31,904 nucleotides of DNA from Megasphaera sp. UBA1696. GTDB lineage: Bacteria; Bacillota; Negativicutes; Veillonellales; Megasphaeraceae. Every line of letters starts with the position of its first letter. Positions within the stretch are counted from its first letter, which is position 1. Shown here in pieces: positions 16,883 to 24,229 of this stretch. The translations under genes were made by a program, and so were the position numbers. A model generated the notes under the pieces. It was not told the DNA's origin. It made no database searches and worked only from the letters and a program-made list of their open reading frames with translations. The stretch lies in NCBI GenBank assembly GCA_002319965.1, contig DCJQ01000014.1:1-31904 (forward strand), in the 5' to 3' direction.

Positions 16883-17434
16883 ATGGCAGACAAAAACGAA
16901 AGCGGGATCTTTAAGGTCGCAATGAACCTTATCCTTACCTGCCTTGTTTCCGGTTGCATTATCGGTGTCGTTTTCTTCATTACCGGCCCGATTGCTACGG
17001 CAAAAGCAGAACAGATGAAACAGGATTCGATGAAGACCCTGGTTCCCGATGCTGACAAATTCGTTCCTGTACAGGGCGAAGAAGATACGTTTATTGCTGA
17101 AAAAGGCGGCCAGAAAGTCGCTTACATCATCCCGACGGCTCCGAAAGGATACGGCGGTCCGATTAAGCTTTTGACGGCTGTATCCATGGACGGTACGGTT
17201 ATGGACTACACGGTCCTCGAAGCCAATGAAACGCCGGGCCTTGGCGACAAAGGCGCAAAATCTCCGTTCAAAGATCAGTTTAAAGGTAAGAAAATTGCCG
17301 GTCTTGAAGTCACAAAGGACAGAAGCGCAAAAGATAAGATCCAGGCTTTGACTGGTGCAACGATTTCTTCCCGTGCCTTCACCTTGGGCGTTAAAGAGGC
17401 TGTTGAAAAAGCAGCACAGATGGGGGGTAAATAA
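16883..17434 (+). CDS. rnfG: Rnf complex subunit RnfG (FMN-binding)
   Basis: Protein of 183 residues with one N-terminal membrane helix (about 11-31) and an extracytoplasmic FMN-binding domain. The covalent FMN site is T160 in the TGATISS motif, the [ST]GATxS[ST] recognition sequence of the flavin transferase ApbE encoded at the end of the cluster. It shuttles electrons on the outer face of the Rnf complex. It starts one base after the rnfD stop codon and is three bases ahead of rnfE, so all are co-translated. Length and motif are typical. Confidence 0.96.
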   Translation: MADKNESGIFKVAMNLILTCLVSGCIIGVVFFITGPIATAKAEQMKQDSMKTLVPDADKFVPVQGEEDTFIAEKGGQKVAYIIPTAPKGYGGPIKLLTAVSMDGTVMDYTVLEANETPGLGDKGAKSPFKDQFKGKKIAGLEVTKDRSAKDKIQALTGATISSRAFTLGVKEAVEKAAQMGGK

Positions 17435-17436
17435 TA

Positions 17437-18060
17437 ATGAATCTTTGGAAAATCTTTACTAGAGGCATTATTGAAGAAAACCCGTACTTCGTCTTGGCCT
17501 TGAGCCTGTGCCCGGGCCTTGCTGTAACGACGAGCATCGTCAACGGTTTGACCATGGGCTTTACGGTATGGTTCGTTATCACCGCCAACAACGTCGTCGT
17601 TTCGATCATTCACAAATTGATCAACAAAAAAGTACGTATTCCGGTTTATATTACGTGTATCGCTACGATCGTAACCTGTGTACAGCTGTTCTTACAGGCT
17701 TATGCTCCTGATCTGTACAAAGCTCTCGGCGTATACCTCGACTTGGTCGTCGTATTTGCTATCATCTTGGCTCGTGCTGAATCGGTCGCATCGAAAAACG
17801 GCGTCGTCGTTTCCTTCCTCGATGGCATGGGCATGGGCATGGGCTTCACCATTGCTATGTTCATCATTTCCTGCATCCGTGAAGTCATCGGCAACGGCAC
17901 CTTCTTTGGTCTCGAAGTATTCGGTCCGTCTTACCAGCCGGCTCTGATCATGGCACTGCCGCCCGGAGCCTTCATGCTGATCGGTTTCATCATGGCTGGC
18001 TTCAAGATTTGGAATGAACGTGTTGAAAGACAGAGACAACTGAAAGGGAGTGAAGGATAA
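17437..18060 (+). CDS. rnfE: Rnf complex subunit RnfE
   Basis: Polytopic membrane subunit of 207 residues with six transmembrane helices, of the NqrD/RnfE family. The N-terminus contains the family signature around ENPYFVLALSLCPGLAVT (about residues 10-27), including the conserved membrane cysteine C23. RnfE and RnfA are inverted homologues; in characterised complexes they hold an Fe-S centre at their interface and form the ion path. The stop codon shares a base with the rnfA start. Full length, no anomaly. Confidence 0.96.
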   Translation: MNLWKIFTRGIIEENPYFVLALSLCPGLAVTTSIVNGLTMGFTVWFVITANNVVVSIIHKLINKKVRIPVYITCIATIVTCVQLFLQAYAPDLYKALGVYLDLVVVFAIILARAESVASKNGVVVSFLDGMGMGMGFTIAMFIISCIREVIGNGTFFGLEVFGPSYQPALIMALPPGAFMLIGFIMAGFKIWNERVERQRQLKGSEG

Positions 18061-18632
18061 TGGAATACTTTACGCTGTTTATCGGGGCTGTCTTGATTAA
18101 CAACTTCGTATTGACCAAGTTCCTCGGCTTGTGTATCTTCTTCGGCGTTTCGAAAAACTTGAACGCTTCGGTCGGGATGGGTTTCGCTGTTACGGCCGTT
18201 ATCACCTTGAGTACCATCTTAGCTTGGAGTCTGTACAACTGGGTCCTCGTTCCGCTTAACCTGACCTTCTTACGGACGATTTCCTTCGTTATCTTGATTG
18301 CAAGTTTCGTACAGCTGTTGGAAATCATCATCAAGAAACAGTCTCCGACACTGTATAACATGTGGGGGATTTACCTCATGCTGATTGCGACGAACTGTAT
18401 CGTTCTGTCCGTCCCGGTCATCAGTGTTACCAGTGGCTATAATTTCCTCGAAAACATCATCTTCGCTGTCGGTGCCGGCATTGGTTTCGCCATTGCCCTT
18501 ATCCTGATGGCAAGCTGCCGTGAAAAAATGGATTTTGCCGATATCCCTCATGCTATGAAGGGGACACCGATCGCCTTTGTCCTTGCAGGCATGATGTCGT
18601 TGGCTTTCCTTGGCTTCTCCGGCATGATTTAA
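18060..18632 (+). CDS. rnfA: Rnf complex subunit RnfA
   Basis: Polytopic membrane subunit of 190 residues with six transmembrane helices, of the NqrE/RnfA family. It begins with the conserved NNFVLTKFLGLCIFFGVSK region (about residues 14-32), whose cysteine helps hold the membrane Fe-S centre shared with RnfE. ATG 18060 overlaps the rnfE stop by one base. It is the fifth gene of the operon, with a length typical of the family. Confidence 0.97.
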   Translation: MEYFTLFIGAVLINNFVLTKFLGLCIFFGVSKNLNASVGMGFAVTAVITLSTILAWSLYNWVLVPLNLTFLRTISFVILIASFVQLLEIIIKKQSPTLYNMWGIYLMLIATNCIVLSVPVISVTSGYNFLENIIFAVGAGIGFAIALILMASCREKMDFADIPHAMKGTPIAFVLAGMMSLAFLGFSGMI

Positions 18633-18656
18633 GGCAAAAGGAGTTGAAAACTGATT

Positions 18657-19511
18657 ATGGATTACTCATTTATTGCGATCATGGCCGTCGTTGTCATGGT
18701 TTGTATCGGCCTTGTATTCGGTTTTATCCTTGCAAGTGCGGATAAGAAATTCGCTATGGAAGAAAATCCCCTTATCGGCGAAGTAAAAGAAGCACTGCCT
18801 CAAGGTCAGTGCGGTGCTTGTGGATTTGCCGGCTGTGCAAAATATGCAGAAGCTGTCGTCCTTGATCCCGATGTTGCGCCGAACCTCTGTGTTCCCGGTA
18901 AGGCAGAAGTTGCTGAAATCGTCGCTAAATTGACCGGTAAAATTGCGGAAGCTACGGAACCGAAATTTGCCCACGTCAAATGCCGCGGCGGCAATGGCAT
19001 CGCAAAACTGGCTTATGAATACAAAGGTGTTCATGACTGTGCTGCTGCTAAAATCGTTCAGCAGGGTCCGAAGTTCTGTAAATTCGGCTGTTTAGGTTTC
19101 GGTAACTGCACCCGTTCCTGCCCCTTCGGTGCTATGCACATGGGTGAAGACGGACTGCCGGTTATCGACAAACGTCTCTGCACGGGCTGCGGCAAATGCG
19201 CTTCCATTTGCCCGAACCACGTCATTGAATTGCTGCCGATCAGTGCCAAAGTTGCTATTAGCTGCAGCTCCAAAGATTTTGGTGCTGCTGCCATGAAGAA
19301 CTGCAAAGCTATGTGTATCGGCTGCGGTTCCTGCATGCGTAACTGCTCCCATCAGGAAGAAGGCGCTATCAAGATCGTCGACCATTTGGCCGTCGTCAAT
19401 CAGGCTGTCTGCCACAACTGCGACAACGCTACGTGCATGACCAAGTGTCCGACAGGCGCTATCAATGAAATGATTAAAGGTTCTTTCAAGAAAGAAGAAA
19501 AAGTAGGTTAA
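18657..19511 (+). CDS. rnfB: Rnf complex subunit RnfB (multi-cluster ferredoxin, entry point for ferredoxin electrons)
   Basis: Fe-S subunit of 284 residues with one N-terminal membrane helix (about 5-27). It accepts electrons from reduced ferredoxin. The first cluster domain has C52, C55, C60 and C78. It is followed by CKFGCLGFGNCTRSCP, a CTGCGKCASICP ferredoxin motif, then CIGCGSCMRNC and CHNCDNATCMTKCP motifs, so several [4Fe-4S] centres are expected as in clostridial RnfB. The start is slightly uncertain: AAGGAG lies 13 bases before ATG 18657, while an in-frame CTG at 18651 sits at ideal spacing. Last structural gene of the complex; apbE begins three bases after its stop. Confidence 0.95.
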   Translation: MDYSFIAIMAVVVMVCIGLVFGFILASADKKFAMEENPLIGEVKEALPQGQCGACGFAGCAKYAEAVVLDPDVAPNLCVPGKAEVAEIVAKLTGKIAEATEPKFAHVKCRGGNGIAKLAYEYKGVHDCAAAKIVQQGPKFCKFGCLGFGNCTRSCPFGAMHMGEDGLPVIDKRLCTGCGKCASICPNHVIELLPISAKVAISCSSKDFGAAAMKNCKAMCIGCGSCMRNCSHQEEGAIKIVDHLAVVNQAVCHNCDNATCMTKCPTGAINEMIKGSFKKEEKVG

Positions 19512-19514
19512 TAG

Positions 19515-20570
19515 ATGGGTAAGAAACGGTATGTATGGGTTCTTCTCACCATGGCGTTCCTCATCGTATTAAGCAGCTCCGGATGCACCTTGCATCCGGA
19601 GTCTTCTTTTGATAGGAGCGGCGTCGCCATGGATACGTCGGTCTCTCTCCGGGCGACCGGAAAGGAAGCGAAAGAGGCTGTCGACGAAGGTTTTGAACGC
19701 TTGGCTGTTTTAGATAAATTGGCCGGCCAAAATGAAGACAGCGATGTCAGCCGCATCAACGCCGCTGCCGGTAAGGACTATGTAAAGGTAGATCCTGCTA
19801 TTTATGAAATGATTGAATACGCCAAGGACTATTCGGCCAAGAGCCAGGGCGAATGGGATATTACCATTGGGGTCATGACCAACTTGTGGCATATCGGCAA
19901 TGCTGACCAGCATGTGCCGTCGCCGGAAGAGGTCTCCCAAGCCTTGATGAAAGTCAATTACAAGGATATCCTCTTGCGGCCGGAAGACCATAGTGTCATG
20001 CTGGCAAAACCGGGCATGGCCATCGATTTAGGCGGTGTCGCTAAAGGTTATGCTGTCGATGAAATCCGCAAGATTTACGAAAAGCACCACATTGAAAGCG
20101 GGCTCATCAACCTCGGGGCCAGCTCGATGTATGCTGTCGGCAAGACGACCAAGGGCAAGCCTTGGAACATCGGTATTAAACATCCTCGGTCCGACAATAA
20201 CCAGGATTTCCTGGGCATCGTGGCCATTGAAAATCAGGCCTTGTCGACGTCCGGTGATTATGAACGCTACTTCATCCAAGACGGGGTCCGCTACCATCAC
20301 ATCTTTGACCCTCGTACGGGGTATCCGGCTCAGTCCGGTGTCATGAGCGACTCTATCATTATCGATGGATCCGTGCCTCATGCCGGCATGCTCAGTGATA
20401 TGTTGACGACCATCGTCTTTGTTCTGGGGCCGCAGAAAGGCCTTGATTTGGTTCACAGTATGGAAGGTGTGGACTGTGAAATCACGGGAACGGACAATGC
20501 CATTTACATGACTCCCGGATTCCGTGACCGCTTCTCTGATCTAAATGCTGACTTTCATATTTCAGAATAA
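19515..20570 (+). CDS. apbE: FAD:protein FMN transferase (ApbE), lipoprotein
   Basis: Flavin transferase of 351 residues that attaches FMN from FAD to threonine in target motifs such as those in RnfD and RnfG just upstream. The N-terminal signal ends in a lipobox-like VLSSSGC with C24 as the likely lipidated cysteine, so the enzyme works outside the membrane, where RnfG is modified. Family motifs: VAMDTSVSLRATG near 37, IDLGGVAKGYAVD near 173-185, STSGDYERYF near 240 and HIFDPRTGYPA near 260. The gene begins three bases after rnfB. Oddity: a perfect 10-bp hairpin followed by a T-rich run lies inside the first 100 bases (19577-19610). An internal ATG at 19629 follows a TAGGAG. Confidence 0.95.
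   Translation: MGKKRYVWVLLTMAFLIVLSSSGCTLHPESSFDRSGVAMDTSVSLRATGKEAKEAVDEGFERLAVLDKLAGQNEDSDVSRINAAAGKDYVKVDPAIYEMIEYAKDYSAKSQGEWDITIGVMTNLWHIGNADQHVPSPEEVSQALMKVNYKDILLRPEDHSVMLAKPGMAIDLGGVAKGYAVDEIRKIYEKHHIESGLINLGASSMYAVGKTTKGKPWNIGIKHPRSDNNQDFLGIVAIENQALSTSGDYERYFIQDGVRYHHIFDPRTGYPAQSGVMSDSIIIDGSVPHAGMLSDMLTTIVFVLGPQKGLDLVHSMEGVDCEITGTDNAIYMTPGFRDRFSDLNADFHISE
19577..19610 (+). terminator. Terminator-like hairpin inside the 5' end of apbE
   Basis: Perfect 10-bp GC-rich arms (19577-19586 and 19592-19601) with a 5-nt loop are followed by TCTTCTTTT. It lies in the coding sequence for the lipobox region. It has the form of an intrinsic terminator and could lower apbE expression relative to rnf when ribosomes do not cover it, or stabilise the 3' end of the rnf mRNA. 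Confidence 0.5.
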
Positions 20571-20701
20571 AATAACTTCCATAGAAGTAAAAAGTATAGT
20601 GAATAAATAATTAATAACTTTAAGTCTATTTACTTTTTGCGATCTTTGTAAGATAATATAGGTATAATAGATTTTAAAGCTATGGAGGGTAGTATTGGCA
20701 G
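20571..20701 (+). promoter_or_regulatory. AT-rich intergenic region with the lrp promoter
   Basis: The gap between apbE and the Lrp-type gene holds a TATAAT box (20664-20669), about 33 bases before the lrp-type ATG, with no good -35. Upstream, an imperfect inverted repeat (AAAAAGTATAG near 20587-20597 against CTATTTACTTTTT near 20626-20638) could be a site for autoregulation by the Lrp-type protein. No clear terminator follows apbE. Confidence 0.4.
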
Positions 20702-21142
20702 ATGGATCATATTGATGATAAGATTTTAATGATTTTGAAACGAAATGGTAAAGCTTCGGCAACGGAAATCAGTAAAGTTGTCGGCTTGTCCATTCCGGCT
20801 GTTGCCGAACGTATCCGCAAGATGGAACATAACGGCATCATTGAAGGCTATGGCGCGAAGATAAACCGCCGCAAGACGGGCTACAACGTGACGGCCTTCA
20901 TCATGGTCAACCTGGAACGGTCTGGCGATGACGAGGATTTTCGTGCGAAAATCGTTCAGTATTCTGAAGTGTTGGAATGCCACCACGTCGTCGGCGCCTT
21001 CGATTACTTGTTAAAAGTGCTCGTAAAGACACCGGATGATTTGGAACATTTCCTCATGCAGGTACTGAATGAAATTCCGACGGTCGCTTCTTCGCAGACG
21101 TTCATGTGTTTATCCACACTGAAAGAAGAATGGAACGTTTAA
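20702..21142 (+). CDS. Lrp/AsnC family transcriptional regulator
   Basis: DNA-binding regulator of 146 residues, full length. An N-terminal winged helix-turn-helix (about 18-48, SATEISKVVGLSIPAVAERIRKME) is followed by a short linker and the RAM ligand-binding domain (about 60-146) with the typical VVGAFDYLLKV segment. Such proteins are octamer- or dimer-forming sensors of amino acids. The effector and targets here are unknown. A GGAGG site lies 13 bases before ATG 20702, somewhat far. The gene has its own promoter region and terminator, so its position behind rnf-apbE need not mean shared function. Confidence 0.92.
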   Translation: MDHIDDKILMILKRNGKASATEISKVVGLSIPAVAERIRKMEHNGIIEGYGAKINRRKTGYNVTAFIMVNLERSGDDEDFRAKIVQYSEVLECHHVVGAFDYLLKVLVKTPDDLEHFLMQVLNEIPTVASSQTFMCLSTLKEEWNV

Positions 21143-21144
21143 CC

Positions 21145-21180
21145 AAAAAGATGCTGTCGCATTTGCGGCAGCATCTTTTT
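21145..21180. terminator. Bidirectional terminator between lrp-type gene and ferredoxin-like gene
   Basis: An 11-bp stem GATGCTGTCGC with its partner (one G-T pair) is flanked by five A on the left and five T on the right. It serves the two convergent genes. Confidence 0.88.
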
Positions 21181-21201
21181 GTCTATGTATAGCGTTATAG
21201 G

Positions 21202-21891
21202 TCAGGCGGTTATTCTTCCGTCAGGACTAATGACTTTGACCTGAAGGTCAAGGGATTTACCGTTCTGGTCGAGGGCTTTTTTTACGGCCATTTCCAGTCC
21301 TCGGCAGCAGGGGACTTCCATGCGGACGACGGTGACGTCTTGAATGGCATTCTGACGGATGATTTCCGTCAGTTTTTCGGAATAGTCGATGTCATCGAGC
21401 TTGGGACAGCCGATGAGGGTGATATGGCCCTTGATGAAATCGTCGTGGAAACGGGCATAGGCATAGGCTGTACAGTCGGCGGCAATCAAGAGACGAGCGC
21501 CGTTAAAGTAAGGGGCATGAGGCGGGACGAGTTTGAGCTGGACAGGCCATTGACGGAGTTGTGAACCGTCTCCTTGACGGGATTCTTTTGCAGCTTCCGG
21601 GGTTACGGCATGGACTTCGCTTCCGGGGCAGCGGCCTTTATAGACACGGCCTTGGGCGGCCATGTGCTTTTTGACGGCTTCTTCGTCGTAGTCAGCGGCT
21701 TCGCGTTCGACGAAGGTGATGGCCCCGGTCGGGCAGTTTGGAAGGCAGTCGCCTAAGCCGTCGCAGTAATCGTCGCGCATGAGTTGAGCCTTGCCGTCTA
21801 CCATGGCGATGGCTCCTTCGTGACAAGCGTCGACACAGGTACGGCAGCCATTGCATTTTTCTTGATTAATTTGTATAATTTTACGTATCAT
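21202..21891 (-). CDS. Ferredoxin-like [4Fe-4S] protein with a C-terminal cysteine domain
   Basis: Cytoplasmic Fe-S protein of 229 residues. ATG 21891, seven bases after GGAGGA, is preferred over the two upstream in-frame ATGs. The N-terminal dicluster domain has a classical motif C13-x2-C16-x2-C19-x3-C23. The second motif, C43-x5-C49-x3-C53-P, has Leu46 where the second cysteine should be. That cluster therefore has three protein cysteine ligands and possibly an open iron site. The rest (about 90-229) is a separate domain with C-terminal conserved spots IAADCTAYAYARFHDDF, LIGCPKLDD and EVPCCRGLE, suggesting further metal or thiol chemistry. It is divergently transcribed from a Crp/Fnr regulator, an arrangement seen for redox or nitrosative-stress genes in anaerobes. 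The reaction is unknown. Confidence 0.85.
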   Translation of the reverse strand: MIRKIIQINQEKCNGCRTCVDACHEGAIAMVDGKAQLMRDDYCDGLGDCLPNCPTGAITFVEREAADYDEEAVKKHMAAQGRVYKGRCPGSEVHAVTPEAAKESRQGDGSQLRQWPVQLKLVPPHAPYFNGARLLIAADCTAYAYARFHDDFIKGHITLIGCPKLDDIDYSEKLTEIIRQNAIQDVTVVRMEVPCCRGLEMAVKKALDQNGKSLDLQVKVISPDGRITA

Positions 21892-21993
21892 AGTCATTTC
21901 CTCCATCGGCAGTTTCGTTGATGATGTTAGTATACGTTATGTTGGCGGATATTGCCGTTGTTTTTCCAACTTATTCAGCAGGAGGTGCTGCTA
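21892..21993. promoter_or_regulatory. Divergent control region between Fe-S protein and Crp/Fnr regulator
   Basis: About 100 bases must hold both promoters. On the minus strand a TATACT box is present (complement of 21931-21936). A GGC-N7-GCC inverted repeat near 21943-21955 is a candidate operator. Evidence is weak; the divergent layout itself suggests that the Crp/Fnr protein controls its neighbour. Confidence 0.35.
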
Positions 21994-22653
21994 ATGGAAC
22001 AACATCTTTCCCTTATTGAAAAATCTCCCCTTTTTCGCGGCGTCGCTAAGGACGATGTCCTGCCGCTTTTGCAGGATTTAAAAGTCAGGCAGAAAAACTA
22101 TAAAAAAGGGGAGTTTCTCTTTTATTCCGGAGACCCGGTCACCTATATCGGTCTGGTTCTCGAAGGCTCGGTCCATATCATTCAGGAAGATTATTGGGGC
22201 AATCGGAATATTCTGTCTCAAATCCCGAAAGGTTTCTTTTTTGGCGAAGCCTTTGCCTGTCTTCCCGAGGCGCCGGCGACGGTCGATGTCGTGGCGGCCT
22301 CGGATGCAGTCATCATTCAGATCTATGTGGCCAATGTCCTCCACGGCGGCCACCTCTTGACACCGGCTGAGGCACAGTTTACGGGGAATCTCTTAGGCCT
22401 CATGGCTGAGAAGAATCGACTCCTTACAGAAAAGATGCGCTACTTGACCCAGCGCTCCACACGGCAGAAAATCATGCTCTACTTGTCGAATCTGGCGCGG
22501 GATAAGGGGAAGTCTGCCTTTGTACTGCCCTTTAATCGACAACAGATGGCAGATTTTTTATCTGTCGACCGCAGCGCCTTATCGGCGGAACTCAGTAAGA
22601 TGAAAAAAGACGGACTCATCGATTATCATAAAGACCAATTTTCCTTGTTATAA
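21994..22653 (+). CDS. Crp/Fnr family transcriptional regulator
   Basis: Regulator of 219 residues from ATG 21994, which follows AGGAGGT by seven bases; an upstream in-frame TTG at 21952 lacks a site. The N-terminal cyclic-nucleotide-binding-like beta barrel (about 10-120) contains GEFLFYSGDPVTYIGLVLEGSVHI, then the dimer helix. The C-terminal winged helix (about 150-219) has RQQMADFLSVDRSALSAELSKM as the recognition region. There is no N-terminal cysteine cluster of the FNR type, so it is not an obvious [4Fe-4S] oxygen sensor. Pairing with a divergent Fe-S protein resembles HcpR-like nitrosative-stress regulators, but this subfamily call is only a suggestion. Confidence 0.88.
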   Translation: MEQHLSLIEKSPLFRGVAKDDVLPLLQDLKVRQKNYKKGEFLFYSGDPVTYIGLVLEGSVHIIQEDYWGNRNILSQIPKGFFFGEAFACLPEAPATVDVVAASDAVIIQIYVANVLHGGHLLTPAEAQFTGNLLGLMAEKNRLLTEKMRYLTQRSTRQKIMLYLSNLARDKGKSAFVLPFNRQQMADFLSVDRSALSAELSKMKKDGLIDYHKDQFSLL

Positions 22654-22661
22654 GGGAAGAA

Positions 22662-22704
22662 AAAACGGCAGGGATTGCGGAGTATCGGCAATCCCTGCCG
22701 TTTT
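22662..22704. terminator. Bidirectional terminator between Crp/Fnr gene and ribBA
   Basis: A perfect 17-bp stem (22662-22678 with 22688-22704) has a 9-nt loop. AAAA on one side and TTTT on the other are part of the arms, so it can act for both convergent genes. Confidence 0.92.
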
Positions 22705-22717
22705 GTATATCTAAGGA

Positions 22718-23935
22718 TTAGTGGAGATGGGGAAGGATGTGGCCCATCTTATTCTTCTTGGTTTCTAAATAGAATTCATCGAATTTTTGCGGTTCCATTT
22801 CGATAGGGACGCGTTCGACGATTTCTACGCCAAAGCCTTCGAGACCGTAGATTTTTTCCGGATTGTTGGTCAGGAGGCGGATTTCTTTAGCCCCCATATC
22901 CTGCAGCATTTGAGCACCGATCCAGTATTCGCGAAGGTCGGGAGCAAAGCCGAGTTTTTCATTCGCTTCGACCGTATCGTAGCCCTGTTCCTGGAGAACA
23001 TAGGCTTTGAGCTTATTGATGAGACCGATACCGCGGCCTTCTTGGCGCATGTAGAGCAAGATGCCTCGGCCTTCGGCGTTGATCTGGCTGAGGGCGGCGG
23101 CCAACTGTTCGCCGCAGTCGCAGCGGCACGAGCCGAAGACGTCGCCGGTCAGGCATTCAGAATGGACGCGGCACAAGAGGTTCTTGCCGTCGCCGATGTC
23201 ACCCTTGATGAGGGCGACGTGGTGTTCGCCGGTAAGGTCGTTGATGTAGCCGTAGATTTTGAACTCACCATACTTGGTCGGCATCTTAGCGACGGCTTCG
23301 CGGATGACGTGTTTGTCGTGACGGCGGCAGTAGTTCTGCAAATCGTGGATGGTGATGAATTTTAAGTGGTACTTATCGGCAATTTCCCACAGGGACGGCG
23401 TGCGCATCATCGTGCCGTCGTCCGCCATGATTTCGCAGCACAGGCCGACTTGTTTAAGGCCTGCCAGGCGCAGGAGGTCGACCGTTGCTTCCGTATGGCC
23501 GTTGCGGGTCAAAACGCCGCCTCTTTTAGCGATGAGAGGGAAGTTGTGGCCGGGACGGCGGAAATCTTCGGGACGAGCCGATTCTTCGGCGCATTTGCGG
23601 GCGGTGAGGGCTCGTTCGACAGCCGAGATACCCGTCGTCGTATCGACGTGGTCGATGGAAACGGTGAAGGCCGTTTCGTGATTATCTGTATTTTCACTGA
23701 CCATGGGCGGCAGGCCTAATTTATGGGCATATTCGATGCTCATGGGCATGCAGATCAGGCCCTTGCCGTGGCTGGCCATGAAATTCATGTTCTCTGTCGT
23801 GCAGTACTGGGCTGCGCAGATGAAGTCCCCTTCATTTTCACGGTCCGGATCGTCGGTAACGATGACGATATGACCGGCCTGCAGTTCTTCGATAGCTTCT
23901 TCAATAGTGTTGAATTTACGTTTTTCTGTCGTCAA
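22718..23935 (-). CDS. ribBA: Bifunctional 3,4-dihydroxy-2-butanone-4-phosphate synthase / GTP cyclohydrolase II
   Basis: Riboflavin biosynthesis enzyme of 405 residues catalysing the two entry steps: ribulose 5-phosphate to dihydroxybutanone phosphate, and GTP to the pyrimidine precursor. The N-terminal RibB domain (about 1-205) has DPDRENEGD (29-37) and HGKGLICMP (56-64). The C-terminal RibA domain (about 210-400) has zinc ligands C261, C272 and C274 and the catalytic RQEGRGIG (297-304). The start is TTG 23935, seven bases after AAGGAGGT. The gene is preceded by an FMN riboswitch and its own promoter. No other rib gene follows inside the window, so later steps are encoded elsewhere. Confidence 0.97.
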   Translation of the reverse strand: MTTEKRKFNTIEEAIEELQAGHIVIVTDDPDRENEGDFICAAQYCTTENMNFMASHGKGLICMPMSIEYAHKLGLPPMVSENTDNHETAFTVSIDHVDTTTGISAVERALTARKCAEESARPEDFRRPGHNFPLIAKRGGVLTRNGHTEATVDLLRLAGLKQVGLCCEIMADDGTMMRTPSLWEIADKYHLKFITIHDLQNYCRRHDKHVIREAVAKMPTKYGEFKIYGYINDLTGEHHVALIKGDIGDGKNLLCRVHSECLTGDVFGSCRCDCGEQLAAALSQINAEGRGILLYMRQEGRGIGLINKLKAYVLQEQGYDTVEANEKLGFAPDLREYWIGAQMLQDMGAKEIRLLTNNPEKIYGLEGFGVEIVERVPIEMEPQKFDEFYLETKKNKMGHILPHLH

Positions 23936-23956
23936 AATAAAGACCTCCTTATAACG

Positions 23957-23988
23957 AAAGCCCTGCGCCGATAACGGCTCAGGGCTTT
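23957..23988 (-). terminator. Expression-platform hairpin of the FMN riboswitch
   Basis: A 9-bp stem (23957-23965 with 23980-23988) has an inner CGCCG/CGGC extension. It lies between the riboswitch and the ribBA ribosome-binding site, which begins only about seven bases after it. The following T run is short (TTTCGTT on the transcript strand), so it may act as a weak terminator or affect ribosome access. Confidence 0.6.
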
Positions 23989-24028
23989 TCTATGCAATGT
24001 AAAGCAGGCTGCAAAAACAGCACGCTAC

Positions 24029-24154
24029 ATCTTCTTCCATCCAGACTATACTGTCGGTTTTGGAGTTTCACCAAATCACGAGCCCTATGGCTCCTACGCT
24101 GCTGCGTTCGCGGACTGTACCGCCGATCGGGAATTTCACCCTGCCCTGAAGATA
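24029..24154 (-). promoter_or_regulatory. FMN riboswitch (RFN element)
   Basis: The minus-strand leader of ribBA contains all conserved blocks of the RFN element in order: TCTTCAGGGCAGGGTGAAAT, CCCGATCGGCGGTACAGTCC, a variable stem, GATTTGGTGAAACTCCAAA, ACCGACAGTATAGTCTGGAT, and GGAAGAAGAT closing the basal stem. FMN binding is known to reduce expression of the downstream riboflavin gene. Confidence 0.97.
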
Positions 24155-24179
24155 TACGTTTTATTCAGTTCTGTTTTGT

Positions 24180-24208
24180 ATTATACACGGTAGTCGTGAT
24201 TTTTGCAA
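24180..24208 (-). promoter_or_regulatory. Sigma-A promoter of the FMN riboswitch-ribBA unit
   Basis: Reading the minus strand: TTGCAA (24208-24203), a 17-bp spacer and a perfect TATAAT (24185-24180). Transcription would start about 20 bases before the riboswitch. Confidence 0.85.
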
Positions 24209-24229
24209 GTCATGCCATGGCGCCGGTTC

